A DNA stretch of 54,646 nt from Clostridia bacterium (GTDB lineage Bacteria > Bacillota > Clostridia > Christensenellales > Aristaeellaceae), in the NCBI GenBank assembly GCA_017443295.1, contig JAFSNT010000106.1, positions 1 to 54,646 on the forward strand. The letters run 5' to 3'. The notes under the pieces were generated by a model, which had not been told where the DNA came from, did no database searches, and was given only the letters and a program-made list of their open reading frames with translations. Below, in pieces: positions 8,165 to 16,660 of this stretch. The translations under genes and the position numbers were made by a program. Numbering within the stretch: position 1 is the stretch's first letter; the number at the start of each line of letters is the position of its first letter.

Positions 8165-9136
8165 TTATCTGTACGGCGTGCCCAGGGAGAAGAACGCGCC
8201 GTCCCCCAGCAGCATCACCTTGGTCACGTTCCACGCTTTAACGGAACGGGTCAGGTTGAATTTTTCGCCCATGTCCTCATAATAGTGGCGCAGATCCAGG
8301 AAATAGGTGTGGTTGAAGTGGCTGGCGATCAGCATTTTCACCGCGTTGGAGAAGGAATTGCAGAAAATGATGATGTTTTCCTTGTCCGGCTGATCCGTGA
8401 AGAATTCCACGAGGCCCTCGTCCCCGCCGTAGAAGGCTTCATAATGATTGGTCAGTTTTTTCTTGGAATACTTGCCCGCGAAATAATCTTCCTGCCGTCC
8501 GTAGGCCTTTTTCTTTTTCCCGTTGATCCGGATCGTCATTTCCGGGTAATCGAAGCGATACACGGTAAAGGGCTGGTCGCTGGTCTGCCGGTTCAGGTTG
8601 TTCTTGTTGTGGTAGGAGCCGTTGAACATGACGGGAAATTCCACCGTTTCCAAAGGCTCCAGCACGGGTTCATCTTCGCCCAGCAGCATGTGGATGATCT
8701 GGGTATAGCCTAAATAAGAAGCGAGATAATTCCAATGGTGATCGGTCTTATAGAAATACTTTTGGTAGTCCTCTATGGAGTCGATCTTAAAGGAGCCGAG
8801 CGTGCTGTTGGGATAGTTTTCCTTGATGATCGTCCACACCGGCGGATCGCTGTCCAGATGATCCAGATCCATCGTCCGGGAAGAATTGATCAGGTAAACG
8901 TAGGTTTTCACATCGTCGAAGGCCGACATGACGGCGTTGAAGCTTTCCGCCTGCTTGACCGTATTCTCCGGGATGTATTTTTCCGTCCAGTGCTGGATCA
9001 GCCAGCCCGTACCGGCGATTTCGTATATTTTGCGCCTTTCGCTGACCAGATGATAAACGGATTCCTGTTCCTCCGCTCCCGCCGTCTGCACCAGCAAGAG
9101 ACACAGAAGCAGGGCCGCCAGCAAACGTTTCTGCAT
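8165..9136 (-). CDS. Exported DHHW family protein (SGNH-hydrolase-like)
   Basis: About 323 residues from the ATG at 9136. A GTG three codons earlier is too close to AAAGGA. A signal peptide (QKRLLAALLLCLLLVQTAGA) is followed by a body with the diagnostic TDHHWN motif near residue 130 and a later CNSFSNA segment matching the GDSFS-type serine loop of the AlgX/AlgJ/SGNH superfamily. Members of that group acetylate or bind extracellular polysaccharide. The gene follows a polysaccharide deacetylase on the same strand with a 31-nt gap, so the two may act on the same exported glycan. That link is inferred from order only. Confidence 0.75.
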   Translation of the reverse strand: MQKRLLAALLLCLLLVQTAGAEEQESVYHLVSERRKIYEIAGTGWLIQHWTEKYIPENTVKQAESFNAVMSAFDDVKTYVYLINSSRTMDLDHLDSDPPVWTIIKENYPNSTLGSFKIDSIEDYQKYFYKTDHHWNYLASYLGYTQIIHMLLGEDEPVLEPLETVEFPVMFNGSYHNKNNLNRQTSDQPFTVYRFDYPEMTIRINGKKKKAYGRQEDYFAGKYSKKKLTNHYEAFYGGDEGLVEFFTDQPDKENIIIFCNSFSNAVKMLIASHFNHTYFLDLRHYYEDMGEKFNLTRSVKAWNVTKVMLLGDGAFFSLGTPYR

Positions 9137-9167
9137 CGTTTCCACATTCCTTTCGCAAAATCCTGTT

Positions 9168-10955
9168 CTATTGTTGATTGACGATCATGTTCTTGGGATC
9201 CACCCAGTTGTACACCTTGCCGGGCACGGCCCCTTCCTTATGGAAGGACAGCAGCTCGGACACTGTGACCAGCTGGTAGCCCTTTTCGATCAGCGCGGGG
9301 ATGGCCTTTTCCGCGGCGGAGGCGGTGGACATGTACAGATCGTGGCACAGGATGATTTCGCCGTTGCCCGCGCCCTTCATGATGGCATTATAGATTTTGC
9401 TGGTATTGCGGGATTTCCAGTCCTCAGTGTCGATCTGCCAGCGCACGATCGTGATCCCTAAATCCTTGCACACGTTGCGCACGGTTTTGTTCTGGTTGCC
9501 GTAGGGCGGGCGCATGCACTTGACCTCCACCCCGGTGATTTCCTTGATTTTCTCGTTGGTGCGGGTGATCTGGCTGCGCACCCTGGAGGCGGAAACGGTG
9601 TTCAGGTTCACGTGGCTCCAGGTATGGCAGGCGATTTCGTTTCCGGCGGCGGCGGCGCGCTTGAGTACGTCGGCATAGGTTTCCAGCTTGTTGCCGATCA
9701 CAAAGAAGGTGGCCCGGGCGTCGTACTGCATCAGCACGTTCAGGATGCGGTCGGTCTGCTCGGAGGGGCCGTCGTCAAACGTGAGGGCCAGCATGGGCTT
9801 GGTGGGGTCGATGGTGCGCATATGGCTGCGCAACGCGTCGGAATCCAAGGTCATGCATTCCGCCATTTGGCTGTAACGCAGGCTCAGCTTCCGGGTGCCA
9901 AGGCCGCAGGGCAGATACAGGCCCGCGGGCAAAAACACCTGCACCGCGTCATGCCCCAGGGCGGCATATTGCAGGCAGTCCAGGCCCGGCTTGCCGGAAT
10001 AGCCGTCCGTGGGCTTGGAAAGCAGCGCGGAAATGGCGCTTTCCAGGCAGAGACGCACCCGCATTTCATTGAGGGAGAGCAGCGCGCGGTTGTCCAGAAC
10101 CGTTTCCTCCTGGGAATCCACGTTCAACGTCAGCACTTTTTCCGCTTTCAGGCTGCCCACCCTGTATTCCGCCAGCAGCACCACGCTGTGGTAGCGGCTG
10201 TCCACGTCCAGGGACTGGTATTCCACGGTGTACGCGCCCGTTTCGGCGGGATGATTCTGCTGAAAGTCCTCCTGGAATATGCGCAGGCTCTCCTGCACCC
10301 AGGCGGACAGCTTTTCGTCCGCCGCCGCCACGCCCGTTTCCGGGTAGGTGAGGGAATAGGTGAAATCGCCCTCGGTTTTTTCCATGGTCTTGGCGCTGCC
10401 GTACTCACGGGCAGCGGACTTAAGCTGCTCGGCGGTCACGGCGTCCTGGGCGGATAGGGAAAAGCCTGATTCAAATTCGCCGTCCAGCACCGTTACCCTG
10501 CTCTTTTCCACATAGGCGAACTGATCGCCCACGCGCACGCGATACCACGCGCCCGCGTCCTCCACCAGCTCAAAGCAGCAGCCGCTCATGGCCTTGTACA
10601 CGATGGGGAAGGTGTTCCCCGCCCCGCCTCGGAAATTCAGCACCGTGCCGTCGTCGGCGGTTCTGCACCAGCCTAAGTGCGGATAATTGGCCTTGATCTC
10701 CAAATACTGGGCCATCATGTAGCCCACGTTTTTGCCCACCTGCACCTTGCACCAGTTTCCGTCGTTTTCCAAAATTTGCACCTGGGTGCCCGATTTATAG
10801 GTCTGGATCACCTTGCCGGAGCTGTCAGGCTCCCGGCGCAGGTGCAGGCTGCCCCCGGTGATGGTGCCGGTATAGGTGATTTCCTCCGCGCCGCCCCAAA
10901 CGGCCATGCCCGCCAGCAGGACCAGCGCCGCCAGGAACGCAAGGATTCGCTTCAT
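9168..10955 (-). CDS. Exported SH3-domain polysaccharide (peptidoglycan) deacetylase
   Basis: About 595 residues. A signal peptide (residues 1-24) is followed by two bacterial SH3-like domains (about 28-87 and 95-160) for wall binding. A middle region (about 190-370) resembles the DUF3298/PdaC-type domain that precedes deacetylase domains. A NodB-type deacetylase (about 385-575) shows TFDDGPS with the catalytic Asp and metal-binding Asp, CHTWSHVN with the two metal histidines, RPPYGN, and LCHD near the end. The catalytic set is complete. The enzyme should remove N-acetyl groups from peptidoglycan or a related glycan outside the cell. GGAGG precedes both a GTG (10958) and the ATG (10955). Confidence 0.88.
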   Translation of the reverse strand: MKRILAFLAALVLLAGMAVWGGAEEITYTGTITGGSLHLRREPDSSGKVIQTYKSGTQVQILENDGNWCKVQVGKNVGYMMAQYLEIKANYPHLGWCRTADDGTVLNFRGGAGNTFPIVYKAMSGCCFELVEDAGAWYRVRVGDQFAYVEKSRVTVLDGEFESGFSLSAQDAVTAEQLKSAAREYGSAKTMEKTEGDFTYSLTYPETGVAAADEKLSAWVQESLRIFQEDFQQNHPAETGAYTVEYQSLDVDSRYHSVVLLAEYRVGSLKAEKVLTLNVDSQEETVLDNRALLSLNEMRVRLCLESAISALLSKPTDGYSGKPGLDCLQYAALGHDAVQVFLPAGLYLPCGLGTRKLSLRYSQMAECMTLDSDALRSHMRTIDPTKPMLALTFDDGPSEQTDRILNVLMQYDARATFFVIGNKLETYADVLKRAAAAGNEIACHTWSHVNLNTVSASRVRSQITRTNEKIKEITGVEVKCMRPPYGNQNKTVRNVCKDLGITIVRWQIDTEDWKSRNTSKIYNAIMKGAGNGEIILCHDLYMSTASAAEKAIPALIEKGYQLVTVSELLSFHKEGAVPGKVYNWVDPKNMIVNQQ

Positions 10956-10999
10956 CACACAATTCCTCCGGTTCTTCGTGAAGTATCTGTTACCGCATT

Positions 11000-11029
11000 A
11001 GTATACAATGCGCCCGCGCTTTTTCGCAA
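11000..11029 (-). promoter_or_regulatory. Probable promoter of the deacetylase/DHHW pair
   Basis: On the minus strand, TTGCGA, 18 nt and TATACT lie about 45 bp upstream of the deacetylase start. Confidence 0.5.
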
Positions 11030-11096
11030 GCCGTTTTTCAGATTTTACATCAAATTTCGACAAGAAGGGGACGGATGCGGGAGGCGAACACGGCTC

Positions 11097-11273
11097 ACGC
11101 ATGAATGAGAAATTGGGATTTATGAAGGTAGGAGGTAGGAAGTAGGAGGTAGGAGGTTTTATTTTGCAAAACAAAAACACGAAAACCGAACTTCGTTCAC
11201 TTTGGAGGACTATATAAAACCTCCTACCTTCTACCTTCTACCTCTGCAAATCCCAATTTGCAATTCATGCGTA
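11097..11273. repeat. Long palindromic intergenic element with GGTAGGA units
   Basis: An imperfect inverted repeat of about 175 bp. The outer arms carry GCATGAAT and AATTGGGATTT (left) and AAATCCCAATTTGCAATTCATGC (right). The inner arms carry tandem GGTAGGA/AGTAGGA units (11126-11157) mirrored by CCTACCTTCTACCTTCTACC (11222-11242). About 50 bp of AT-rich spacer separates them. No ORF is present. It fills most of the gap 10959-11320. The outer arm sequence recurs at 19457-19480. Confidence 0.75.
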
Positions 11274-11315
11274 ACCCCCGCGAGCGAAAAATTTGTGCTT
11301 TTCTTTTGGCGCGGA

Positions 11316-11327
11316 ATTTGGTATACT
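11316..11327 (+). promoter_or_regulatory. Extended -10 promoter
   Basis: AATTTGGTATACTAAG contains TGGTATACT, an extended -10 element. No good -35 is visible. A near-identical TTGGTATACTTAAG precedes the GNAT gene at 51750. Confidence 0.5.
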
Positions 11328-11449
11328 AAGAGTCTAAGAAGATGCTTGGGCATTGCGGCGCGGACGCCGTGACTATAGAAGGAAGAAATCGGCAGCCGCC
11401 GGCGCGGCCCGGGTATCCGTTCGTGATATTATTTCAGCGGGAGAAGCGT

Positions 11450-12268
11450 ATGCAGGATCAAGCGAAGAAAACGAAAAACAAAAAGCGGCCCCTGGTGTTC
11501 AAGCCATACGCCAAGGGCGATGCTTTCGATTCCGGCGTGCTGAAGCGGAGCCTCAAGGTGATGGCGTACTTTTTCATGTTCGCCTTTTTGTATGTGATTG
11601 CGGGCAGCACGCTGCAGTTCGGCAATGTGGTGCTGCGGGTGGTACTGAACCTGCTGATGGTGGGGGTGTGCGCCTCCGTGGTGTATATGGACGGGGCGCG
11701 CTTAGGCGAAAGCGAGGTGGCCTACGGCGAGATCGTCTACGCCCGGCAACAGGCGGGCAAGGAAACGGAAGCGAAGGACAAAACGCGCTGCTTCCATCCC
11801 CTCAAGGGCGTGACCATCGCGCTGATCGCGGCGGTCCCCGCGCTGCTGATCACCGTACCGCACGCGATCACCGCGGTGAAGCAGACGTATTATTTGCAGC
11901 AGCTGCCCGGCTGGGTTTCGGGCTACAGCAATCAGGCGGAAGTGATGGCTCCCCTGAAATACTATTCCCGGGACATGCAGCTGACGGCGCTGGATATCCT
12001 GCGGATGGTCAGCCGCGTGCTGATTTTCCCCTTTGCCAATATCGCCACGGTGGATAATACCGACGCCCTGCTGGTGATGGATCGGTTAAGCCCCCTGCTT
12101 TCCTGCCTGCCCCTGGTCGGGTTTCCCCTGGGCTACCTCACCGGCCCCCGGTCCCGCGCCATGGTACACGGCGATATCAACAGCAGCAACAAGCGCGCCC
12201 AGCGGAAACAGCGGAAGGCCATGAAAGCCCGCCAGGCCCGCACCGCCAAGAAGAACGAGCTGATCTGA
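11450..12268 (+). CDS. Multi-pass membrane protein of unknown function
   Basis: About 272 residues from the ATG at 11450, chosen for the GGGAG ribosome site and because the upstream extension looks like leader. The N-terminus is strongly basic (KKTKNKKRPLVFKPYAKG). There are about four membrane helices (near residues 45-65, 68-88, 125-147 and 225-245). The C-terminus is a very basic Lys/Arg/Gln tail of about 30 residues. It ends 1 bp before rsmD and so heads the rsmD-coaD operon. No family was recognised; the basic tails suggest contact with nucleic acid or phospholipid, which is only a guess. Confidence 0.7.
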   Translation: MQDQAKKTKNKKRPLVFKPYAKGDAFDSGVLKRSLKVMAYFFMFAFLYVIAGSTLQFGNVVLRVVLNLLMVGVCASVVYMDGARLGESEVAYGEIVYARQQAGKETEAKDKTRCFHPLKGVTIALIAAVPALLITVPHAITAVKQTYYLQQLPGWVSGYSNQAEVMAPLKYYSRDMQLTALDILRMVSRVLIFPFANIATVDNTDALLVMDRLSPLLSCLPLVGFPLGYLTGPRSRAMVHGDINSSNKRAQRKQRKAMKARQARTAKKNELI

Positions 12269-12269
12269 T

Positions 12270-12830
12270 ATGCGCATTATTGCCGGAGACATGCGTTCCC
12301 GCAAGCTGAAAGCGCCGGAGGGCATGGACACTCGCCCCACTGCGGACCGGGTGAAGGAAGCGCTTTTTTCCATCCTGCAGGGCAGGCTGTACGGTTCTCG
12401 GGTGCTGGATCTGTACGCGGGCAGCGGCGCCCTGGCCTTAGAGGCCCTGAGCCGGGGAGCGGAAAGCGCCGTGCTGGTGGACTGCGCGGCCAAGGCCTGC
12501 CAGGCCATCAGCGAAAACATCGCCGCCTTGGGCTGTGAGGGCCGCGCCCAATTGCTGCGCATGAAGGATACCGCCGCCCTGGCATCGCTGCAAGCCCGGG
12601 GGGACGGCTTTGACCTGATTTTTCTCGATCCGCCGTACCGGATGGATACTGCCCCCGTGTGCCGCGCCATATTGGAAGCGGGCCTGCTTCGGCCCGGCGG
12701 CATGATCGTGATCGAACACGGCCGGGAAACCCCGCCCCGGATCGACGCGCCCCTGATGATGACGGATCACCGGGAATACGGCGCGGCGGGGCTGGGCTTT
12801 TATCAGCTGAAAGAAGGTGTTGCCTGTTGA
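12270..12830 (+). CDS. rsmD: 16S rRNA (guanine-966 N2)-methyltransferase RsmD
   Basis: A 186-residue SAM-dependent methyltransferase of normal length for the family. Visible features are the RIIAGxxRSRKLKAPEG start, TRPTADRVKEALF, the SAM-binding DLYAGSGALALEALSRGA motif and the catalytic DPPY. It methylates G966 of 16S rRNA in the small subunit (known for the family). It overlaps the coaD start, which is the common RsmD-CoaD arrangement in Firmicutes. Confidence 0.95.
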   Translation: MRIIAGDMRSRKLKAPEGMDTRPTADRVKEALFSILQGRLYGSRVLDLYAGSGALALEALSRGAESAVLVDCAAKACQAISENIAALGCEGRAQLLRMKDTAALASLQARGDGFDLIFLDPPYRMDTAPVCRAILEAGLLRPGGMIVIEHGRETPPRIDAPLMMTDHREYGAAGLGFYQLKEGVAC

Positions 12831-13315
12831 AAGCCTCCCGCTGCCTGTATCCGGGCAGCTTTGATCCCGTGACCTTAGGGCATATGGACGTCATTCGCCG
12901 GGCCGCCGCGATTTTCGATACGGTGGCGGTGGGCGTGCTGCACAATCCGGAAAAGAAGGGCTGCTTTTCGGTGGAGCAGCGAATGGATATGCTCAAAAGG
13001 GCCTGCCAGGGCATTCCCAACGTGGAAGTGATCTCCTACGGCGGGCTGCTGGCCCAGTTGACGCGGGAAACGGGCATTTCGGTGGTGGTGCGCGGCGTGC
13101 GCGGCGTGAATGACCTGGAAAACGAAACTGCCATGGCCCGCATCAACCGCCAACTGAACCCCGCCCTGGAAACCCTGTTCCTGCCCGCGTCCCCCGAAAT
13201 GGGGGAAATCAGCGCCAGCATGGTGCGCCAATTGGCCGCCTTCGGCGCGGACCTTTCCACCTACGTTCCCAAAGAGGCGCTGCCGGTGATCCGGGCCGCC
13301 TTTCAAGCCCCATAA
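12827..13315 (+). CDS. coaD: Phosphopantetheine adenylyltransferase CoaD
   Basis: A 162-residue enzyme converting 4'-phosphopantetheine and ATP to dephospho-CoA. The nucleotidyl-transferase signature YPGSFDPVTLGHMDVI, the VRGVRGVNDLENE segment and the EISASMVRQLAAFG C-terminal motif are all present. The start is taken as the TTG at 12827, which overlaps the rsmD stop (TTGA) and leaves the usual short N-terminus. An open frame extends back to 12659 but runs through rsmD. CoA supply links functionally to the carrier-protein enzyme at 1124, though not by operon. Confidence 0.95.
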   Translation: MKASRCLYPGSFDPVTLGHMDVIRRAAAIFDTVAVGVLHNPEKKGCFSVEQRMDMLKRACQGIPNVEVISYGGLLAQLTRETGISVVVRGVRGVNDLENETAMARINRQLNPALETLFLPASPEMGEISASMVRQLAAFGADLSTYVPKEALPVIRAAFQAP

Positions 13316-13340
13316 GACTATTTCAAGGGAGGATTTGATC

Positions 13341-13967
13341 ATGGCTTCGAGTAAACGACTGATGACCTTTGAACTGCTGGAACGTATGTCCAAGATGATC
13401 GAAGAAGCGAAAACGATCCCGATCTACAACCGGATCATGCTGGAGAAGGAAGAATTCACCAGCCTCATGCGCCGCCTGAATGAGACCGTTCCCCCCGATA
13501 TGCAGAGCGCCCGCGCCATCATTGATCAGGAAGAGCGCATCTTGGACGACAGCCAGAAGATCGCCGAGGAAACCACGTCCCGGGCCAACAGCGAGGCGAA
13601 GGCCACCGTCGCTAACGCCAAGGCTCAGGCCGACGCTATGGTGACAGACGCCCAGAACCGCGCCAACGAAACCGTCCGCAATGCCACCGATCAGGCCAAC
13701 GCCATGGTGGCCGACGCCCAGGCCCGCGCCAACGCCATGATCGCCGACGCTCAGGCCCGTGCCCAGCAGATGGTGGCCGAGAGCGAAATCGTGGCCCGCG
13801 CCCAGGCGGAAGCCCAGGAAATGCTGGAAAGCGCCCACCGTGACTGTGAGGAATTTACCGCCCGCGCCCACGACGCCGTGAACCAGATGCTGGAGCAGGC
13901 CGATATGTACATGACTCAGCAGCTGGATTCCCTGCGCGCCACCCGGGAACAGTTCGCCAACCAATAA
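13341..13967 (+). CDS. Alanine-rich coiled-coil protein downstream of coaD
   Basis: A 208-residue soluble protein. The N-terminal 60 residues (LMTFELLERMSKMIEEAKTIP...) form a short folded head. Residues about 65-165 are a long coiled coil built of repeats such as DAQNRANETVRNATDQANAM and ADAQARANAMI. The start at 13341 has GGGAGGA 7 nt upstream. Proteins of this kind are often placed after coaD in Clostridia and annotated as ATPase-like or DivIVA-like. Neither activity is shown by motifs here, and no membrane segment is seen. A scaffold or cell-division role is possible but unproven. Confidence 0.75.
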   Translation: MASSKRLMTFELLERMSKMIEEAKTIPIYNRIMLEKEEFTSLMRRLNETVPPDMQSARAIIDQEERILDDSQKIAEETTSRANSEAKATVANAKAQADAMVTDAQNRANETVRNATDQANAMVADAQARANAMIADAQARAQQMVAESEIVARAQAEAQEMLESAHRDCEEFTARAHDAVNQMLEQADMYMTQQLDSLRATREQFANQ

Positions 13968-13990
13968 GACAATTTCATCCAAAGGAAACG

Positions 13991-14017
13991 GCCCATACCG
14001 GTTTTGCCGGTATGGGC
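13991..14017. terminator. Strong hairpin between converging genes
   Basis: An 11-bp perfect stem, GCCCATACCGG (13991-14001) and CCGGTATGGGC (14007-14017), with a 5-nt loop. The T-tract is poor, but the position between two converging gene ends fits a shared terminator. Confidence 0.6.
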
Positions 14018-14035
14018 TGCTTGCATGTTCAGCGC

Positions 14036-15538
14036 TTATTCGTTTTCTTTGTTTTCTTCGGGTTTGGTTTCAGGCGCGGGGGCAGGCGCGGCCAGCTTGC
14101 CGCCTAAGAATCCGGCCAGCAGGCTCTTTAAGTCCAGGCCGATGCTTTCGGTCAGGCCGTCGGATACCTGGGTGGTGGATTTCACGATGTCCTCGATGAG
14201 CCTTGCGGAATTGCCCTCGCCGTACATGGTGATCCTGTCCACCTGGGTGAGAGGCGCCGCCACGTTCTTGGCGATTTCGGGCAGGGCGGTGAAGTACATC
14301 TCCAGCACGGCGGCCTCGCCGTACTTCTTCATGGCTTCGGCCTTCTTGTCGATACCTTCGGCTTCGGCCAGGGCCTTGGCCCGGATGGCTTCGGCTTCGG
14401 CTAAACCGGCAGCGCGCACGGCTTCGGCTTCCTGCAGCTTGGCGAATTTGTCCGCCTCGGCCTGCTGCTCCTTGGCGAAGCGCTCGGCCTCGGCCTGGAG
14501 CCGCAGGGCTTCCGCCTGCCGGGTAGCCTCCGCCAATTCGGCCTCGGCTTGCTTCTGGCGCTGATACAGTTCGGCTTCCGCTTGCTTCTGGCGCTGGTAC
14601 AATTCGGCTTCCGCCTTTTTCTTCACGGTGGCTTCCAGGGTGCGTTCGGTCACTTCCACTTCTTTTTGTTTTAGAATGGCTTCGCGTTCCTGGCGGGCGA
14701 TGTTGGCGTCCTGGGTTTTGATTTCGATGGTGCGGCGCTGTTCCTCGCCCTGGATGTTGTAGGCGGCGTCGGCCTCGGCCTTCTTGATGTCGGACAGCAG
14801 CTTCAGCTCCGCTTCCTTGATCTTCAGGTCGTTGTTCTTGATGGCGATTTCCGTCTCGGCGGCGATGCGGGCGTCGTTGGCCTCCTTGCTGGCCTGGGCC
14901 TGGGCCTTGGTGATTTCCTTGTCGGCCTCGGCCTTGGCGATGGCGGCCTTCTTCTTGATCTGGCTGATGTTGTCGATACCCAAATCGTTGATGACGCCGT
15001 TGGCGTCGGAGAAGGACTGCACGTTGAAGCTGATGATGTCCAGGCCCATCCTGCGCAGGTCGGGCACCGCGTTTTCCTGCACCTTTTCAGCGAAGGACTT
15101 GCGGTTGGTCACCATTTCTTCCAGGCGCATCTGGCCGATGATTTCGCGCATGTTGCCTTCCAGCACGTCCTGCACCTGGCTGATGATGTAGTTCGTATCC
15201 TTGTTCAGGAAGTTTTCCGCGGCGATGGCCAGCATTTCCTTGTCCGTACTCACCTTGATCTTCACCGCCGCGTCCACGGTGATGTTGATGTATTCGGCGG
15301 TGGGCACGAAGGAATTGGTTTTCACGTCCACGGAGATCATTTTCAGGCTCAGCTTGTCCAGCCTTTCAAAGAAGGGAATGCGGATGGACGCTTTGCCGAT
15401 GATGATTTTCCTGCGCAGACCGGAAATCAGGTACGCTTCATCCGGCGGCGCTTTCACGTAACCGAAAAGCACCAGCAGCAGGATCAATCCCACGACGGCA
15501 ATGGCCGCGATTCCCACAGGACCCAGCAAAAATTCCAT
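14036..15538 (-). CDS. floT: Flotillin-like membrane scaffold protein
   Basis: A 500-residue SPFH protein. One N-terminal membrane helix (about residues 8-28) is followed by the SPFH/PHB domain (about 30-205, with ISGLRRKIIIGKASIRIPFFERLDKLSL). A long Ala/Glu-rich coiled coil (about 210-420) carries the flotillin-typical AEAEA repeats, including two copies of AELYQRQKQAE. A C-terminal head and a Pro/Glu tail follow. It should oligomerise on the inner membrane face and organise membrane microdomains. AAGGAGGAT lies upstream of the ATG. No NfeD-type partner is adjacent. Confidence 0.9.
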   Translation of the reverse strand: MEFLLGPVGIAAIAVVGLILLLVLFGYVKAPPDEAYLISGLRRKIIIGKASIRIPFFERLDKLSLKMISVDVKTNSFVPTAEYINITVDAAVKIKVSTDKEMLAIAAENFLNKDTNYIISQVQDVLEGNMREIIGQMRLEEMVTNRKSFAEKVQENAVPDLRRMGLDIISFNVQSFSDANGVINDLGIDNISQIKKKAAIAKAEADKEITKAQAQASKEANDARIAAETEIAIKNNDLKIKEAELKLLSDIKKAEADAAYNIQGEEQRRTIEIKTQDANIARQEREAILKQKEVEVTERTLEATVKKKAEAELYQRQKQAEAELYQRQKQAEAELAEATRQAEALRLQAEAERFAKEQQAEADKFAKLQEAEAVRAAGLAEAEAIRAKALAEAEGIDKKAEAMKKYGEAAVLEMYFTALPEIAKNVAAPLTQVDRITMYGEGNSARLIEDIVKSTTQVSDGLTESIGLDLKSLLAGFLGGKLAAPAPAPETKPEENKENE

Positions 15539-15591
15539 TGTTCATCCTCCTTTTCTGCGTCGCTGTTTCCCTTGGATGGGAACAGCATATC

Positions 15592-15625
15592 AAAAAAAGG
15601 CCGCCGTGTCCATAAGGAACGGCGG
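15592..15625 (-). terminator. Terminator of the XRE regulator gene
   Basis: On the minus strand, CCGCCGT and ACGGCGG form a stem followed by GCC and seven Ts. It lies between the XRE gene stop and the flotillin start. Confidence 0.7.
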
Positions 15626-15675
15626 AATGATACAATTTTGCGCTTGAATTGTCAAAAAATGCACAGGCGATTGCC

Positions 15676-15981
15676 TTATTTCATCGTTTTCACTAGGGCG
15701 ATCAGGTGATCCAACTGTTCGTTGGAAAGGCCCTTGGCGGCCTGAACCAGTTCGTCCAGCTTGACGGGATTGGGCGCGTCCAAATCGAAAAACTCCTTGG
15801 GCGTGATGCCGAAATAATCGCAGATATAGAAAAAGTTCGTCATGGAAGGATAACTGCCCCCATTTTCGATGCCGTTGATGTAATTGGGACTTTGGCCGAG
15901 AGACAGGCTCATATCCCGCGCTGATACATCCTTGTTCAGCCGCAATTGCACCATGCGCCGAATAAAATCCTCTTTTTCCAT
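15676..15981 (-). CDS. XRE-family helix-turn-helix regulator
   Basis: About 101 residues from the ATG at 15981, preferred over 15993 because AAGGA abuts the earlier ATG. The HTH_3 domain occupies residues about 5-65 (RLNKDVSARDMSLSLGQSPNYINGIENG with the recognition helix in SPNYINGIE). A C-terminal helical part (ELVQAAKGLSNEQLDHLIALV) probably dimerises. It is divergent from the small gene at 16154, and the gap holds an inverted repeat, so autoregulation or control of that gene is likely. Confidence 0.85.
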   Translation of the reverse strand: MEKEDFIRRMVQLRLNKDVSARDMSLSLGQSPNYINGIENGGSYPSMTNFFYICDYFGITPKEFFDLDAPNPVKLDELVQAAKGLSNEQLDHLIALVKTMK

Positions 15982-16002
15982 GCCGATAACCATCCTTGCC
16001 TA

Positions 16003-16020
16003 ACAATTCGATATAATTGT
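16003..16020. promoter_or_regulatory. Inverted repeat, likely operator of the XRE regulator
   Basis: ACAATT-6-AATTGT (16003-16008 and 16015-16020) lies 22 bp upstream of the XRE start and inside the divergent promoter region. It is sized for a dimeric HTH protein. Confidence 0.5.
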
Positions 16021-16065
16021 ACTATGCAAGAATAATTTTTTACCCATACATACCGTGCGATTCCA

Positions 16066-16094
16066 TTGACAAGCACAGATGAAATGGGTATATT
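16066..16094 (+). promoter_or_regulatory. Sigma-A promoter of the 16154 gene
   Basis: TTGACA (16066-16071), 17 nt and TATATT (16089-16094). The predicted transcript start is near 16101. Confidence 0.75.
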
Positions 16095-16153
16095 TAGATT
16101 GATGAATATTTTAATTCGATACAAAGACCAGGCGACAAGGAAGTGAAACACCA

Positions 16154-16471
16154 ATGAACACAGCGGACGGCTACGCATACTTCGTTCAGAATCCCCGCAG
16201 GATCGGCGATTTGCTTCGGCCCCATCTGCCGGAAAAGGAATGGCCCTATGAAGTGGCCGCGTCGGTGGCGCTTTCCAATTTGGACTATGAAAACTTCACC
16301 CAGGACATGACGGTGGATCGTCCCATTCTGGAAAAGTACAGCGCTCTGTGCGCCATAGGCCCTGTATGGCGCTGCATCCTGGTGCATAGAAAGGAAAAGC
16401 GGGAAGAAGGGGTGCTGGTGATCCCCAAGAACAGATGCTATATCGGCTGGGCGGCGTATTTCCAGCCATAA
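16154..16471 (+). CDS. Small protein of unknown function
   Basis: A 105-residue soluble protein beginning MNTADGYAYFVQNPRRIGDLL. No domain was recognised. It has its own consensus promoter, an ACAAGGAAGTG ribosome site and its own terminator, so it is very probably a real single-gene unit. It is divergent from the XRE regulator, which may control it. The middle (SNLDYENFTQDMTVDRPILEKYS) is acidic, and the C-terminus contains a compact hydrophobic strand pattern (VWRCILVHRK...GVLVIPKNRCYIGW) suggesting a small alpha/beta fold. Confidence 0.7.
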   Translation: MNTADGYAYFVQNPRRIGDLLRPHLPEKEWPYEVAASVALSNLDYENFTQDMTVDRPILEKYSALCAIGPVWRCILVHRKEKREEGVLVIPKNRCYIGWAAYFQP

Positions 16472-16472
16472 G

Positions 16473-16507
16473 AAACGGCCCGGGGCAAATTGCTCCGGGT
16501 CGTTTTC
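16473..16507 (+). terminator. Terminator of the small unknown gene
   Basis: AACGGCCCGGGGC pairs imperfectly with GCTCCGGGTCGTT, followed by TTC. It starts directly after the stop codon. Confidence 0.7.
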
Positions 16508-16631
16508 AAAGTAATGACCTCTTGTATGTAAAAGCAATGGTACTTTCCCTAACAGTGGTACGTTGTAATATTTTAAGTCAAGAAAAATCCACTGTTGCGG
16601 GTCCAGGGGCGTCACGCCCCTGGCGCGGGGC

Positions 16632-16652
16632 CTGGGGCCGCGGAGGCCCCAG
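16632..16652. repeat. 21-bp GC-rich inverted repeat, left copy
   Basis: CTGGGGCCGCGGAGGCCCCA plus G is itself a hairpin. Its exact reverse complement occurs at 19497-19517, so the two copies bracket the ABC transporter gene. On the transporter's strand this copy lies just past the stop codon and may help end transcription. A second hairpin (CAGGGGCGTCACGCCCCTG) precedes it at about 16604-16622. Confidence 0.6.
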
Positions 16653-16660
16653 CGTTCCCC

